The position numbers and the translations under genes were made by a program. The notes under the pieces are model-generated. The model was given only the letters and a program-made list of their open reading frames with translations. It ran no database searches and had not been told where the DNA came from. Below, one piece after another: positions 25,534 to 34,134 of a stretch of DNA of 64,000 bases (position 1 is its first letter; the number at the start of each line of letters is the position of its first letter). Source of the DNA: Streptomyces sp. NBC_01689 (GTDB lineage Bacteria > Actinomycetota > Actinomycetes > Streptomycetales > Streptomycetaceae); NCBI RefSeq assembly GCF_036250675.1, contig NZ_CP109592.1, positions 3,658,001-3,722,000 on the forward strand, in the 5' to 3' direction.

Positions 25534-26874
25534 TCAGCTGGTGTACTGGTGCAGCCCGGGGATGGTCAGCGTTCCGCCGAACTGCCCTGCCTGCACGACC
25601 TTCACCTTGGTGAAGTAGATCAGCGGGATGTTCAGCGGCGGCGGGTTGTCCGGGTCGAACGTGATCGGTATCAGGCCGAGCAGGTTCCCGGAGATGCTCT
25701 CCGTGTACATGACCGTCTTGCCGTCACGGATGGTGGACGTCGTCCCCTTGCCCGCCTGCACGTGGTACGTCTTGCCGGACTGCTTGTCGTCGACCGTCTG
25801 GTGCAGGTCGCCGATGTCCGTACCGTCGGAGATCACGTACTTGAGGACCCGCTTGACCGTGCCGTCGGCGGTCTTCACCTTGACCACGCCCTGGTAGTCG
25901 GCGCCCTTGAGCAGCAGGGAGCTGGCGCTCAGGTACCAGGGATCGTCGGGCAGCGTCACGGGGTTGTCGACACCGCCCTCCGCGTCCGTGGCGACCGGAC
26001 AGTCCGAGGGGTCCGTGGTGGAACTCGCGGACGGGCTCGGGGACGAGGTGGCCGCGTCGGCGGCGTCCTCGACCGCCTTCGTGGTGTCGCCGGCCGCCTT
26101 GGTCGCCGTGTCCGTGATGTCCTTGGTGTCCTTCACGGCCTTCTTGACCGTGTCGGTGACCTTGCCCGCGGTGTCCTTGACGGTGCCGGACGCGCCCTTG
26201 TCCGTGCTCCCCCCGGCCGGAGCCGTCGAGGCGGACGCGGACGGGGTGGCGGACGGCGTGGGGGTGGAGCTCGCGGTGGAGCCGCCGCTGCCGCCGGTGA
26301 GGACGCCCTTGATCGCGTCGCCGACGGCGCCCAGGAGCCCACCGTCGTCCGCCGAGGCCGACGGGGCCGCGGCGGCCTTGTCGTCACCACCGGCGCTGTC
26401 ACCGCCGCTCTGCGCCGACTTGCTCGCCGAGGGCGTCGGGTCGGACCCGGCCTTGTCGTCGGAACCTGAATCCGACGAAGAGGTCTTGTCCGGCGACGTG
26501 CTCGCCGAGGGGGCGGGTTCCGTCTTGCCGGGCGACGGGGTCGAGCTCGCCGAGGAGGAGGCGGAGGGCGTCGGCGTGGCCGAGGCGTCCTTGCCGTCCT
26601 TGCCGTCCGTGGAACCGCCGACGGCCTCGACGCACTTCTGGTATTCGTCCACCGTCAGGCTCTTGGACGACGCGTGGTCGTCCGCCTGTGCCAGGGTGGG
26701 GGTGAAGCCCATGCCCATGAGGACGGCGGTCGGCATGGCCGCGATGGCCACGGCTTTGCCCGCGGGAACATGGAATCTGGTGAACAGGGGCTTCCTGGGG
26801 GCCGCGTGGCGCGGTCCGGTTCTCACCCGGGACTCGTCCGCTTCCGTCCCTCGGGTCGCCTCGTCAGCCGGCAC
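25534..26874 (-). CDS. Exported Ser/Thr/Pro-rich protein of the DUF6230-DUF6114 operon
   Basis: A 446-residue protein with a long basic N-terminus and one hydrophobic stretch (about 37-62, ending TPTLAQA) that looks like a late signal peptide. Residues about 90-300 are Ser/Thr/Asp/Pro-rich low complexity, containing a helical stretch of VKDTAGKVTDTVKKAVKD type. The C-terminal 150 residues are a folded beta-rich domain with no family I recognise. Two cysteines in the exported part could form a disulfide. The GTG start overlaps the DUF6114 stop by 11 bases and has GGGAGG close upstream. It is the third gene of the operon. A wall-associated or surface role is a guess from composition. Confidence 0.7.
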   Translation of the reverse strand: MPADEATRGTEADESRVRTGPRHAAPRKPLFTRFHVPAGKAVAIAAMPTAVLMGMGFTPTLAQADDHASSKSLTVDEYQKCVEAVGGSTDGKDGKDASATPTPSASSSASSTPSPGKTEPAPSASTSPDKTSSSDSGSDDKAGSDPTPSASKSAQSGGDSAGGDDKAAAAPSASADDGGLLGAVGDAIKGVLTGGSGGSTASSTPTPSATPSASASTAPAGGSTDKGASGTVKDTAGKVTDTVKKAVKDTKDITDTATKAAGDTTKAVEDAADAATSSPSPSASSTTDPSDCPVATDAEGGVDNPVTLPDDPWYLSASSLLLKGADYQGVVKVKTADGTVKRVLKYVISDGTDIGDLHQTVDDKQSGKTYHVQAGKGTTSTIRDGKTVMYTESISGNLLGLIPITFDPDNPPPLNIPLIYFTKVKVVQAGQFGGTLTIPGLHQYTS

Positions 26875-27487
26875 TGTGCCTCCCGTTCGCCCCGTAGGCG
26901 GAGCTCATTCCTGACAGGCCCCTCGGCTCGCCGCCCGTCTCGTCGGCTGCCGCGGGGCCCGCGCTGTCCGCGCCGTCCGGGGTGCCGGTGGTTTCCGGGG
27001 CCTGCGGCGCGTGCGGGGTGTTCGGGGTGTCGGAGGCGCCCGGGGCGCCGCCCTCGCTCTTGTACGTGGACCGGCGCTTCTCCTCGCCGGAGTCGCCCGG
27101 CGCCCAGGAGACCGCCATCGCTCCGCCGACCATCGCGAGCAGGAAGCCGATGAGGAAGCCGCCGAGGTTGGCCACCGGGATGGAAACCAGCGCCAGCAGG
27201 ATCGCGGCGACACCGGCGAAGGTCCGTACGTGCCGCTGGAACCAGAGGCTGACGCCCAGCACGCCGAGCAGCACACCGATGATCAGGGAGCCGGCCCCGG
27301 CCGTGGTGGCCATGGCCAGCGTCAGATGGCCTATCTGGAGGTTCGCGTACGGGAAGTAGGCGATGGGGAAACCGCCGAGCAGGACGAACAGGCCGGCCCA
27401 GAACGGGCGTTCGCCCCTCCAGGACCGGAAGTTCCGCCGGAAGACTTGGAGATAGTGCTCGCTCTGCCCGGGTGACTCGGCGCTCAT
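26864..27487 (-). CDS. DUF6114 family membrane protein
   Basis: A 207-residue protein with four hydrophobic segments between about residues 25 and 130 (WAGLFVLLGGFPIAYFPY, LTLAMATTAGAGSLIIGVLLG and later ones), followed by a hydrophilic Pro/Thr/Ala-rich tail. This layout fits the DUF6114 proteins of streptomycetes, whose function is unknown. It lies 104 bases after the DUF6230 gene and overlaps the exported-protein gene. The tail is probably extracytoplasmic or disordered. Confidence 0.78.
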   Translation of the reverse strand: MSAESPGQSEHYLQVFRRNFRSWRGERPFWAGLFVLLGGFPIAYFPYANLQIGHLTLAMATTAGAGSLIIGVLLGVLGVSLWFQRHVRTFAGVAAILLALVSIPVANLGGFLIGFLLAMVGGAMAVSWAPGDSGEEKRRSTYKSEGGAPGASDTPNTPHAPQAPETTGTPDGADSAGPAAADETGGEPRGLSGMSSAYGANGRHSAG

Positions 27488-27544
27488 GGAAAACGGCTCC
27501 CTGGAACTGCTTGCTGTGAAAATTCACATACTGCGGAAAGGGGT

Positions 27545-27583
27545 GGGGCGGGCGGGGCAGCTGCCGGCTCCCCCGCCCGCCCC
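27545..27583. terminator. GC hairpin between DUF6230 and DUF6114 genes
   Basis: A 13-bp stem of G/C only (27545-27557 with 27571-27583) with a 13-base loop. It lies inside the operon, so it may attenuate transcription and make DUF6230 the most abundant product. Confidence 0.5.
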
Positions 27584-27591
27584 CCGAGTGC

Positions 27592-28224
27592 CTAGTAGCA
27601 CTCCTTGGTACCCGTCGACAGCGACATCTTCAGGCCACTGAGCTTGAACGTGCCGGCGGTGGTCGCCCACGCCGTCTGCTTCACGTTGGTCAGCGTGGCC
27701 GAGTCGGCCTGCTGCGCGAATCCGTACGGGTTCGCCTGGTCGCCCTTGGCGATGCCCGGACCCTTGCTGGCGTCCTTGGCGGCGACGCCGATGTCGATAC
27801 CGCGGAACGTGGCATCGGCCGAGAGGTCCTCGACGTCGATGTACAGGTTCTCGGCCTCGACCGGCTTGTCGCCGCCGCCCGCCTTCAGGATCAGGCTGAC
27901 GGACCCGAGCAGCGGGATGTTCGGGGTGACCACGGACTGGCACATGTTGGTGATCGACGCGGACTTGAACGCCGAGACCGCGACGGGGTGAGCCGTCTTC
28001 TGGCCGTCGAGGGTGTAACCCGAGTCAATCGCCCCGTACTGCGCGAAGCCCGTACCGTCGAGCCGGTCCGCCGTCACCTTGAACGACTGGCCGGAGACGC
28101 TGAACGACGCGGCGAGAGCGCCCTGCGCGAGGGCCACACCTATCGCTGCCGTGGCGGCCACGCTGGGCACCATCACGACGGCGAACCGCTTCCATCTGGT
28201 CCCGCCACGCACCTGGGACTCCAT
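27592..28224 (-). CDS. DUF6230 family exported protein
   Basis: A 210-residue protein. The N-terminus RWKRFAVVMVPSVAATAAIGVALAQGALAA, broken at its middle, is a signal peptide or anchor; the remainder is a beta-rich domain typical of DUF6230 (ASFSVSGQSFKVTADRLDGTG). It ends with TKECY, and one further Cys (MCQSVV) may form a disulfide with it. ATG 28224 has GGAGG four bases upstream, much better than the ATG at 28272. It is the first gene of a three-gene operon with a membrane protein and a Ser/Thr-rich exported protein. Function is unknown. Confidence 0.8.
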   Translation of the reverse strand: MESQVRGGTRWKRFAVVMVPSVAATAAIGVALAQGALAASFSVSGQSFKVTADRLDGTGFAQYGAIDSGYTLDGQKTAHPVAVSAFKSASITNMCQSVVTPNIPLLGSVSLILKAGGGDKPVEAENLYIDVEDLSADATFRGIDIGVAAKDASKGPGIAKGDQANPYGFAQQADSATLTNVKQTAWATTAGTFKLSGLKMSLSTGTKECY

Positions 28225-28849
28225 ATTTCCTCCTTCTCGGACGTACATCTCCTGGCCCTCACTGACACCCATGTCGGCGGCTCAGCCGGGCAGGGATGGG
28301 AGAAGTGCTACGTCCTCGGAAAGGAGAGCGCCCGTACTCACCGGGCGCCAACCGCGCCCGATCACACCGGCGATCACCCCCGAGCGACAACCACTGGTCG
28401 CGCCTGACACACATCACGCACAACCTGCTGGACAGGCTCCGCCGACCGGCGAAGACCCCCCTGCCCAAGAGGCGGCGCCACTGTCGCCGCCCCTACCCGG
28501 TGGGGACCCACAAAACCCCTTGACCCGACTGGTTGTCGGAGGAGGGGAATGGACCGAGCGTCGCCGATCGTGGTGCATTCTCGCCGCCCGCACAAGGGGG
28601 TTCGTTACTCGCTAGTAACGGCCGGATAACCGAACAACGACCCGTCGGCATCGATCGGCGACTCAGGGTGGCACTGAGGTGGATGACAAAAAGGTTGATC
28701 CACGGACGGAATCCGACAGATCAACGCCCCCGACTTACTCCAAGTAACAGCGGCCGCGTTTACCAAGTTTTGGTAAAACGCGGCCGCTTGTAGGCCTTAC
28801 TGGCCAATCTTTCACCTGGGCATCACAAGGCCCGGCGTTTAGGAACAGG
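28225..28849. other. 625-base intergenic region upstream of DUF6230
   Basis: No convincing gene is present. The stretch should hold the DUF6230 promoter. Visible structures are the inverted repeat CGTTAC-N6-GTAACG at 28603-28620 and the hairpin at 28749-28788. The stretch 28600-28790 is clearly more AT-rich than its surroundings, for example runs such as TTTACCAAGTTTTGG. Confidence 0.6.
28749..28788. terminator. Long hairpin downstream of the CnoX-like thioredoxin gene
   Basis: An 18-base arm (28749-28766) pairs with 28770-28788 apart from one bulged A, with a 3-base loop. Each arm contains a GCGGCCGC octamer. It lies 61-101 bases after the stop at 28850 and is well placed to terminate it. 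Confidence 0.7.
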
Positions 28850-29827
28850 TCAGAACAGGGCCCTGGCCAGAGCCCGGCGCGCCGCGATCACGCGCGGGTC
28901 GTCGGCGCCCACGACCTCGAAGAGCTCAAGCAACCGCACCCGTACGGCGTCGCGGTCGTCGCCCGCCGTGCGCTGCACCGTGTCGATGAGCCGCCCGAAC
29001 GCGTCCTCGACATGACCGCCCACGAGGTCCAGGTCGGCGGCGGCGATCTGCGCCTGTGCGTCCTTGGGCTTCTCCGCGGCGGTCTCGCGCACCTTCGCCG
29101 GGTCGGCGCCCTGCACGCGCTGCAGCAACTCGGCCTGGGCTAGGCCCAGCCGGGCCTCCGTGTTGCCCGGGTCGTCGCTCAGCACGTTCCGGTAGGCCCG
29201 CACGGCGCCGTCGAAGTCACCGGCGTCCAGGGCCTGCACGGCCGCTTCGAGGAGCGCGTCGTACGGTCCGGCCGGCTCCTCGTGCTCCACCGGGTCGGCG
29301 CCGGGCGCGGCGTCCTGGTCGACGACGAGACCGGTGAGGCCGAAGCGCTCCTCGGCCACCTGCACGAGCTGGTCCAGGGTCCCCCGGATCTGCGCCTCGG
29401 CGGCGGCTCCCTGGAAGAGCGGCAGTGCCTGTCCCGCGACCACGGCGAAGACGGCCGGGATCCCCTGGATCCCGAACTGCTGCATCAGCATCTGGTTGGC
29501 GTCGACGTCGATCTTGGCGAGGACGAACCGGCCGGCGTACTCGACGGCGAGCCGCTCCAGCACCGGGCTCAACTGCTTGCAGGGCTCGCACCACTCGGCC
29601 CAGAAGTCGATGACGACCGGAACCTCGGTGGACCGCTGCAGGACATCACGCTCGAATCCGGCCTCGTCGACATCGATGACGAGACTGGCGGGGGACACGG
29701 CCCCGCCTCCGCCGCCCTGCCTGGCCGCTTCGGCGCGCGCCTGCTCGGCCTTCACCTTGGCCTCCTGGGCCGCCTTCACCGCGGCGAGGTCGACGACTCC
29801 GCTCATGGACATGTTCCGTGGCTGCAT
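28850..29827 (-). CDS. CnoX/YbbN-like thioredoxin with TPR tail
   Basis: A 325-residue cytosolic protein. Residues 12-40 are an Ala/Lys/Gln-rich helix. The thioredoxin domain (about 45-155) has WCEPC with cysteines 80 and 83, and the cis-proline segment GIPAVF. The C-terminal half (about 195-325) contains TPR-like helices such as DFDGAVRAYRNVLSDDPGNTEARLGLAQAEL. This arrangement matches the YbbN/CnoX group, which in E. coli protects chaperonin substrates from oxidation. ATG 29827 follows GGAGG by eight bases. It is transcribed alone and ends at the hairpin near 28770. Confidence 0.88.
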   Translation of the reverse strand: MQPRNMSMSGVVDLAAVKAAQEAKVKAEQARAEAARQGGGGGAVSPASLVIDVDEAGFERDVLQRSTEVPVVIDFWAEWCEPCKQLSPVLERLAVEYAGRFVLAKIDVDANQMLMQQFGIQGIPAVFAVVAGQALPLFQGAAAEAQIRGTLDQLVQVAEERFGLTGLVVDQDAAPGADPVEHEEPAGPYDALLEAAVQALDAGDFDGAVRAYRNVLSDDPGNTEARLGLAQAELLQRVQGADPAKVRETAAEKPKDAQAQIAAADLDLVGGHVEDAFGRLIDTVQRTAGDDRDAVRVRLLELFEVVGADDPRVIAARRALARALF

Positions 29828-30127
29828 GAGTACATCCTCCCCCTTCCTCGCGCACGTGTGAAAAACGCTGTGAAAGCCGGACTCACGGCGCCCCGCTCCG
29901 TGCCGTCCGGCGTCCTGCTCCCCGCCGCTCGCGCCGGGTCCCCACCCGGCGCCTGTGGTTGCCGCCCGTGCACGGGTCACGGTGTACGAGCGTCGTCCGC
30001 AGCTTTCGCTACGGGTCGTAGCGTAACTGTCCGGGGGCGCATCCGTCCCCCTTCCGCCGGTGATCTCCCTCACGGCTTCACACAACCGCCGGATTTGCCC
30101 GCCCACAACGGCGGATATGGTCCTGAC
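29828..30127. other. 300-base divergent intergenic region
   Basis: This gap separates the divergent CnoX-like and TetR genes and should hold both promoters. I see no strong palindrome or -35/-10 pair in it. Confidence 0.5.
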
Positions 30128-30754
30128 ATGCAGAGTCGCTCTTCCGTCCCCCGTACGGGGCGTCCGCGCAGCGCTGCCGCGGACGCCGCGATCCTGGAGG
30201 CGACGCGGGCGGCGCTGGTCGAACTGGGCTGGTCCAAGCTGACATTGGGGGACGTGGCGACCCGGGCCGGGGTCGCCAAGACGACCCTCTACCGGCGCTG
30301 GGCGGGCAAGAACGAGCTCGTGGTCGACGCGGTCGCCGTGCTCTTCGACGAGCTGGAGCTGCCCGACCGCGGCAGCCTGGCGGCGGACATCGAGGGCGTG
30401 GTGCTGCAGTTCGCGGCGATCCTGGACCGGCCCGAGACGAAGACCGCGCTGATGGCGGTCGTGGCGGAGTCCACCCGCGACGAGCCCCTGCGGGAGCGGA
30501 TCCGCACGTCCATCGTCGACCGGCAGAAGCGGCTCGTGCTGGAGGGGAGGGCGCGGGCCACCGCGCGCGGCGAACTGCCGCCGGAGTCCGATCCCGAGGC
30601 GTACGCGCGGACCGCGGACCTCATCTTCGACGTGGTCGCGGGGGCGGTGGTGCATCGCACGCTCGTCAGTGCGGAGCCGGCGGACGAGGAGTGGGTGCGG
30701 GCGTTCACCCGTGTCCTGCTGCTGGGCCTGGCGGGCGCGACGGACGCGCCCTGA
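30128..30754 (+). CDS. TetR-family transcriptional regulator
   Basis: A 208-residue regulator. The DNA-binding domain shows ADAAILEATRAALVELGWSKLTLGDVATRAG broken over helices 1-2, then VAKTTLYRRWAGKNELVVDAV, the recognition helix of the TetR type. The C-terminal domain (about 80-195) fits the TetR_C_16-like fold. It is transcribed alone and convergent with icmA. No dedicated target can be named; the palindrome before icmA is one candidate, although MarR at 33150 is nearer. Confidence 0.85.
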   Translation: MQSRSSVPRTGRPRSAAADAAILEATRAALVELGWSKLTLGDVATRAGVAKTTLYRRWAGKNELVVDAVAVLFDELELPDRGSLAADIEGVVLQFAAILDRPETKTALMAVVAESTRDEPLRERIRTSIVDRQKRLVLEGRARATARGELPPESDPEAYARTADLIFDVVAGAVVHRTLVSAEPADEEWVRAFTRVLLLGLAGATDAP

Positions 30755-30798
30755 CCCGAGGGGTTCGCCCCCGCCGCCCCTGCCCGACCCGTCCGTTC

Positions 30799-30817
30799 CC
30801 GGGGGCTCCGCCCCCGG
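30799..30817. terminator. Short GC hairpin, part of a Streptomyces interspersed repeat
   Basis: CCGGGGGC-TCC-GCCCCCGG, an 8-bp stem and 3-base loop, directly after the TetR gene. I recall this GGGGGCTCCGCCCCCGGAC motif as frequent between genes in streptomycetes; it acts as a likely terminator. Confidence 0.6.
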
Positions 30818-30841
30818 ACCCCCGTCCGCCTGAACGGCCTC

Positions 30842-30889
30842 GTCCTCGAACGCCGGCCGGGCAGGTCAGCCCGTCCGGCGTTCGAGGAC
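30842..30889. repeat. Palindromic repeat between convergent tetR and icmA
   Basis: A 15-bp perfect inverted repeat (GTCCTCGAACGCCGG at 30842-30856 with its complement at 30875-30889). The 18-base loop itself contains a GGGC/GCCC stem. The phrase CCGTCCGGCGTTCGAGGAC is, to my knowledge, one of the most common intergenic repeats in Streptomyces genomes. It probably terminates transcription from both sides. Confidence 0.7.
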
Positions 30890-30926
30890 GCGCCCTTCGG
30901 ACGACGGGCGCGGGAGGAAACCGGGT

Positions 30927-32627
30927 TCAGAAGCCCGGCGGCTCCGTGTACACCCCCCACTCGTCCCGGAGGACCCCGCAGATCTCACCCAGCGTCGCCT
31001 CCGCCCGTACCGCCTCCAGCATCGGCACGATCACGTTGGACCCGTCCCGCGCGGCGGCGAGCATCGCCTCCAGCGCGCCCCGCACCCGCGCGTCGTCCCG
31101 CGTGCCGCGACGCGACCCCAACTCGCGTACCTGCTCGCGCTCGACCTCGTGGCTGACCCGCAGGATCTCCAGGTCGCCGGTCACGGAGCCGTGGTGGACG
31201 TTGACACCGACCACCCGCTTGTCACCCTTCTCCAGGGATCGCTGGTACTGGAACGCGGACTCGGCGATCTCGCCGGTGAACCAGCCGTCCTCGATCCCCC
31301 GCAGGATGCCGGAGGTGACCGGGCCGATCGGGTGCCGGCCGTCGGGGTGCGCCCGCAGCCCCCGCTCCTTGATCTGCTCGAAGATCTTCTCCGCGTCGGC
31401 CTCGATCCGGTCCGTGAGCTGCTCGATGTACCAGGAACCGCCCAGCGGGTCGGCGACGTTGGCGACGCCGGTCTCTTCCATCAGCACCTGCTGGGTCCGC
31501 AGCGCGATCTCCGCGGCCTGCTCGGACGGCAGCGCGAGCGTCTCGTCCAGGGCGTTGGTGTGGAGCGAGTTCGTGCCGCCCAGCACCGCGGCGAGCGCCT
31601 CGACCGCCGTGCGGACCACGTTGTTGTACGGCTGCTGGGCCGTCAGCGAGACACCGGCCGTCTGGGTGTGGAAACGCAGCCACTGCGCCTTGTCGGACTT
31701 CGCGCCGTACACGTCCCGCATCCACCGCGCCCAGATCCGCCGGGCCGCGCGGAACTTGGCGATCTCCTCGAAGAAATCGAGATGCGCGTCGAAGAAGAAG
31801 GAGAGGCCGGGGGCGAAGACGTCCACGTCCAGGCCGCGCGAGAGGCCGAGCTCCACGTATCCGAAGCCGTCCGCCAGCGTGTAGGCGAGCTCCTGCGCGG
31901 CCGTGGCACCCGCTTCCCGGATGTGGTACCCGGAGACGGAGAGCGGCTTGTAGGCGGGGATCTTCGAGGCGCAGTGCTCCATCAGGTCACCGATGAGACG
32001 CAGGTGCGGCTCGGGCTCGAAGAGCCACTCCTTCTGGGCGATGTACTCCTTGAAGATGTCGGTCTGGAGCGTGCCGTTCAGGACGGCGGGGTCCACGCCC
32101 TGGCGCTCGGCGGCGACCAGGTACATGCAGAAGACGGGCACGGCCGGCCCGCTGATCGTCATCGACGTGGTGACGTCACCGAGCGGGATGTCCTTGAACA
32201 GGACCTCCATGTCGGCGGCGGAGTCGATCGCGACCCCGCAGTGCCCGACCTCGCCGAGGGCCCGGGGGTCGTCGGAGTCGCGCCCCATGAGGGTCGGCAT
32301 GTCGAAGGCGACCGAGAGACCGCCGCCGCCCGCGGCGAGGATCATCTTGTACCGCTCGTTGGTCTGTTCCGCGTTGCCGAATCCGGCGAACTGGCGGATC
32401 GTCCACGTACGCCCCCGGTAGCCGGTCGGGTGGAGCCCGCGGGTGAAGGGGTATTCGCCGGGCCATCCGATCCGCTCGAAGCCGTCGTACGTGTCCCCGG
32501 GCCGGGGCCCGTACACGGGCTCGACGGGGTCTCCGGAGAGCGTGGTGAAGTCCGCGTCGCGCTTGCGCGAGGCGTCGTACCGGGCCTGCCAGCGTCGGCG
32601 GCCCTCTTCGATGGCGTCAGCGTCCAT
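30927..32627 (-). CDS. icmA: Isobutyryl-CoA mutase large subunit
   Basis: A 566-residue adenosylcobalamin-dependent acyl-CoA mutase alpha chain that lacks the B12-binding domain, which sits on the small IcmB subunit elsewhere. It rearranges isobutyryl-CoA and n-butyryl-CoA. Two residues separate it from methylmalonyl-CoA mutase: Phe80 in RQFAGFG replaces the Tyr, and Gln198 in [12 protein letters not shown] replaces the Arg that binds the methylmalonyl carboxylate. Both numbers agree with what I recall for S. cinnamonensis IcmA, also 566 residues. The ATG at 32627 sits right behind a -10 box. The promoter is covered by a perfect palindrome. meaB, mce and cobalamin adenosyltransferase lie in the same window. 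Confidence 0.93.
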   Translation of the reverse strand: MDADAIEEGRRRWQARYDASRKRDADFTTLSGDPVEPVYGPRPGDTYDGFERIGWPGEYPFTRGLHPTGYRGRTWTIRQFAGFGNAEQTNERYKMILAAGGGGLSVAFDMPTLMGRDSDDPRALGEVGHCGVAIDSAADMEVLFKDIPLGDVTTSMTISGPAVPVFCMYLVAAERQGVDPAVLNGTLQTDIFKEYIAQKEWLFEPEPHLRLIGDLMEHCASKIPAYKPLSVSGYHIREAGATAAQELAYTLADGFGYVELGLSRGLDVDVFAPGLSFFFDAHLDFFEEIAKFRAARRIWARWMRDVYGAKSDKAQWLRFHTQTAGVSLTAQQPYNNVVRTAVEALAAVLGGTNSLHTNALDETLALPSEQAAEIALRTQQVLMEETGVANVADPLGGSWYIEQLTDRIEADAEKIFEQIKERGLRAHPDGRHPIGPVTSGILRGIEDGWFTGEIAESAFQYQRSLEKGDKRVVGVNVHHGSVTGDLEILRVSHEVEREQVRELGSRRGTRDDARVRGALEAMLAAARDGSNVIVPMLEAVRAEATLGEICGVLRDEWGVYTEPPGF

Positions 32628-32635
32628 GCGGACAA

Positions 32636-32659
32636 ATTTACTAGGACGTCCTAGTAAAT
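32636..32659. promoter_or_regulatory. icmA: Perfect 24-bp palindrome in the icmA promoter
   Basis: The half-site ATTTACTAGGAC (32636-32647) is followed directly by its exact reverse complement (32648-32659). On the minus strand it lies between a -35-like TCGACA and a TAAATT -10 box spaced 18 bases apart, and the ATG follows the -10 box by 7 bases, so the mRNA should be leaderless. This placement strongly suggests a repressor operator. The regulator is unknown; a MarR gene lies about 500 bases away. Confidence 0.75.
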
Positions 32660-32766
32660 GTCGATGGGAAACCGCCACGGACCACCCCGACGGCGGTACG
32701 GGGGGCCGGTGGCGGCGGAGGTCCCTGGTGACCCGGGCGTCACGGGCGGCGTGACGGGCGGGGGTC

Positions 32767-33105
32767 CTAGGCCTTGGCGACCACGGGGGCGTCGTCCGTG
32801 ATCTTCGACTCCAGCTCGCGGCTGACCTTGCGCTCCACGAAGAACGCCGCCGTCGGGATCGTCCCGGCCAGCAGCACCCACAGCTGCTTGCCGACGGGCC
32901 ACTTCGCCTTGGCGCCCAGGTCGAAGGCGAACACGAGGTACACGACGTACAGCCAGCCGTGCGCGATGGCGACGACGCGGGTGAAGTCCACGGCACCGTT
33001 CATGTCGAGCACGTACTTGGCGATCACACCGAGGGTCAGCAGGACCAGCAGCACACCGGTGACGTAGGCCATCACGCGGTAGCGGGTCAGCACGCTCTTC
33101 TTCAT
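32767..33105 (-). CDS. DUF3817 family membrane protein
   Basis: A 112-residue protein with three hydrophobic segments (about 10-32, 40-62, 70-90), including the HGWLYVVYLVFAFDLG motif and C-terminal FFVERKV of DUF3817. Function is unknown. A second DUF3817 gene lies at 34131-34478. The ATG start has GTAGCC before it and no clear ribosome site. It follows the MarR gene on the same strand with a 44-base gap, so MarR may be cotranscribed with it. Confidence 0.8.
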   Translation of the reverse strand: MKKSVLTRYRVMAYVTGVLLVLLTLGVIAKYVLDMNGAVDFTRVVAIAHGWLYVVYLVFAFDLGAKAKWPVGKQLWVLLAGTIPTAAFFVERKVSRELESKITDDAPVVAKA

Positions 33106-33149
33106 GGCTACGAGCGTAACGGCCCCTTTTGCGCGATCTTCGCGCGCCC

Positions 33150-33659
33150 CTACTCGTCGTCGAAGTCGTGCGCCGAGACCCTCAGCGGCCGCAGCATCGC
33201 GAAGATCTCCCCGCACTCCTCGGCGTCGTACGCGCCGAGCCCGAAGTCCATCTCCATCAGGTCGCGGGTCGCCGCGTCGCACACCTCGCGGCCCTTCGCG
33301 GTGATGGAGGCGAGCGTGCCGCGCCCGTCGTTGGGGTTGGGGCGCTTGTCGACGAGCCCGGAGCGCACCAGGCGGTCCACGGTGTTCGTGACGGAGGTGG
33401 GGTGGACCATCAGCCGCTCGCCGATCTTGGACATCGGCAGTTCGCCGGCCTTGGAGAAGGTGAGCAGCACCAGTGCCTCGTAGCGCGCGAAGGTCAGCCC
33501 GTACGGCTTGACGACCGCGTCGACCTCGGCGAGCAGGATCTGGTGCGCGCGCATGATCGAGGTGATCGCGGCCATGGACGGCACCGATCCCCAGCGTTGT
33601 TTCCAGAGTTCGTCGGCGCGGGCGATGGGATCGAAGGCAAGGCTGAGCGGCTTCGGCAC
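33150..33659 (-). CDS. MarR-family transcriptional regulator
   Basis: A 169-residue regulator. The winged helix is SKIGERLMVHPTSVTNTVDRLVRSGLV, followed by the wing RPNPNDGRGTLASITAKG, a standard MarR layout. The frame is open further upstream, but the GTG at 33659 follows a TAAGGT -10-like box by 8 bases and gives a normal N-terminus, so a leaderless start is likely. It precedes a DUF3817 gene and then icmA on the same strand, so it may control the icmA palindrome or its own small operon. The ligand is unknown. Confidence 0.86.
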   Translation of the reverse strand: MPKPLSLAFDPIARADELWKQRWGSVPSMAAITSIMRAHQILLAEVDAVVKPYGLTFARYEALVLLTFSKAGELPMSKIGERLMVHPTSVTNTVDRLVRSGLVDKRPNPNDGRGTLASITAKGREVCDAATRDLMEMDFGLGAYDAEECGEIFAMLRPLRVSAHDFDDE

Positions 33660-33778
33660 GGCATGAGACCTTACCCGCCGGTCATATCGTGGTCTGCCCC
33701 GTCTCGCCTTTCGGTCGCGCACACGTTCCCGTGCGGCGAGGCCGCCCGCGACGGGGCCCTGGCGGACGGCGACACCGT

Positions 33779-33811
33779 GGAGCCCCGGTCCGATGACCGG
33801 ACCGGGGCTCC
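33779..33811. terminator. Terminator after the thiamine-binding-like gene
   Basis: A 14-bp perfect stem (33779-33792 with 33798-33811) and a 5-base loop, 30 bases after the stop at 33841 on the minus strand. Confidence 0.75.
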
Positions 33812-33840
33812 CGGGTGTTCGGCGCCGTCGGGGGCCGCCC

Positions 33841-34134
33841 TCAGGCGGACAGGTGGCGCTCCACCGTCTCCACCTTGGACGTCAGACCGTCGGTCACCCC
33901 GGGGCGGATGTCCGCCTTGAGGACGACGGAGACGCGCGGCGCCCGGGCCTCGACGGCGGCGACCGCGCGCTTGACCACGTCCATCACCTCGTCCCACTCC
34001 CCCTCCAGCGAGGTGAACATGGCGTCGGTGCGGTTCGGCAGTCCCGACGCCCGGACGACCCGGACGGCCTCGGCGACGTACTCCCCCACGTCCTCGCCGA
34101 CGCCGAGCGGTGTCACGGAGAAGGCGACGATCAT
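33841..34134 (-). CDS. MTH1187/YkoF-like thiamine-binding family protein
   Basis: A 97-residue ferredoxin-fold protein of the DUF77/MTH1187 group. The pattern [26 protein letters not shown], then a core [23 protein letters not shown], is characteristic. Some relatives bind thiamine or its precursors, but no enzyme activity is established. Its ATG overlaps the stop of the DUF3817 gene (ATGA), so the two are translationally coupled. Confidence 0.8.
   Translation of the reverse strand: MIVAFSVTPLGVGEDVGEYVAEAVRVVRASGLPNRTDAMFTSLEGEWDEVMDVVKRAVAAVEARAPRVSVVLKADIRPGVTDGLTSKVETVERHLSA

Noticed and set aside
28533..28793. 86-residue frame in the region upstream of DUF6230
   Set aside because: It starts with TTG without a good ribosome site and runs through the terminator hairpin of the thioredoxin gene.
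32443..32754. Plus-strand frame across the icmA promoter
   Set aside because: It covers a clear promoter-operator and the antisense of icmA codons.
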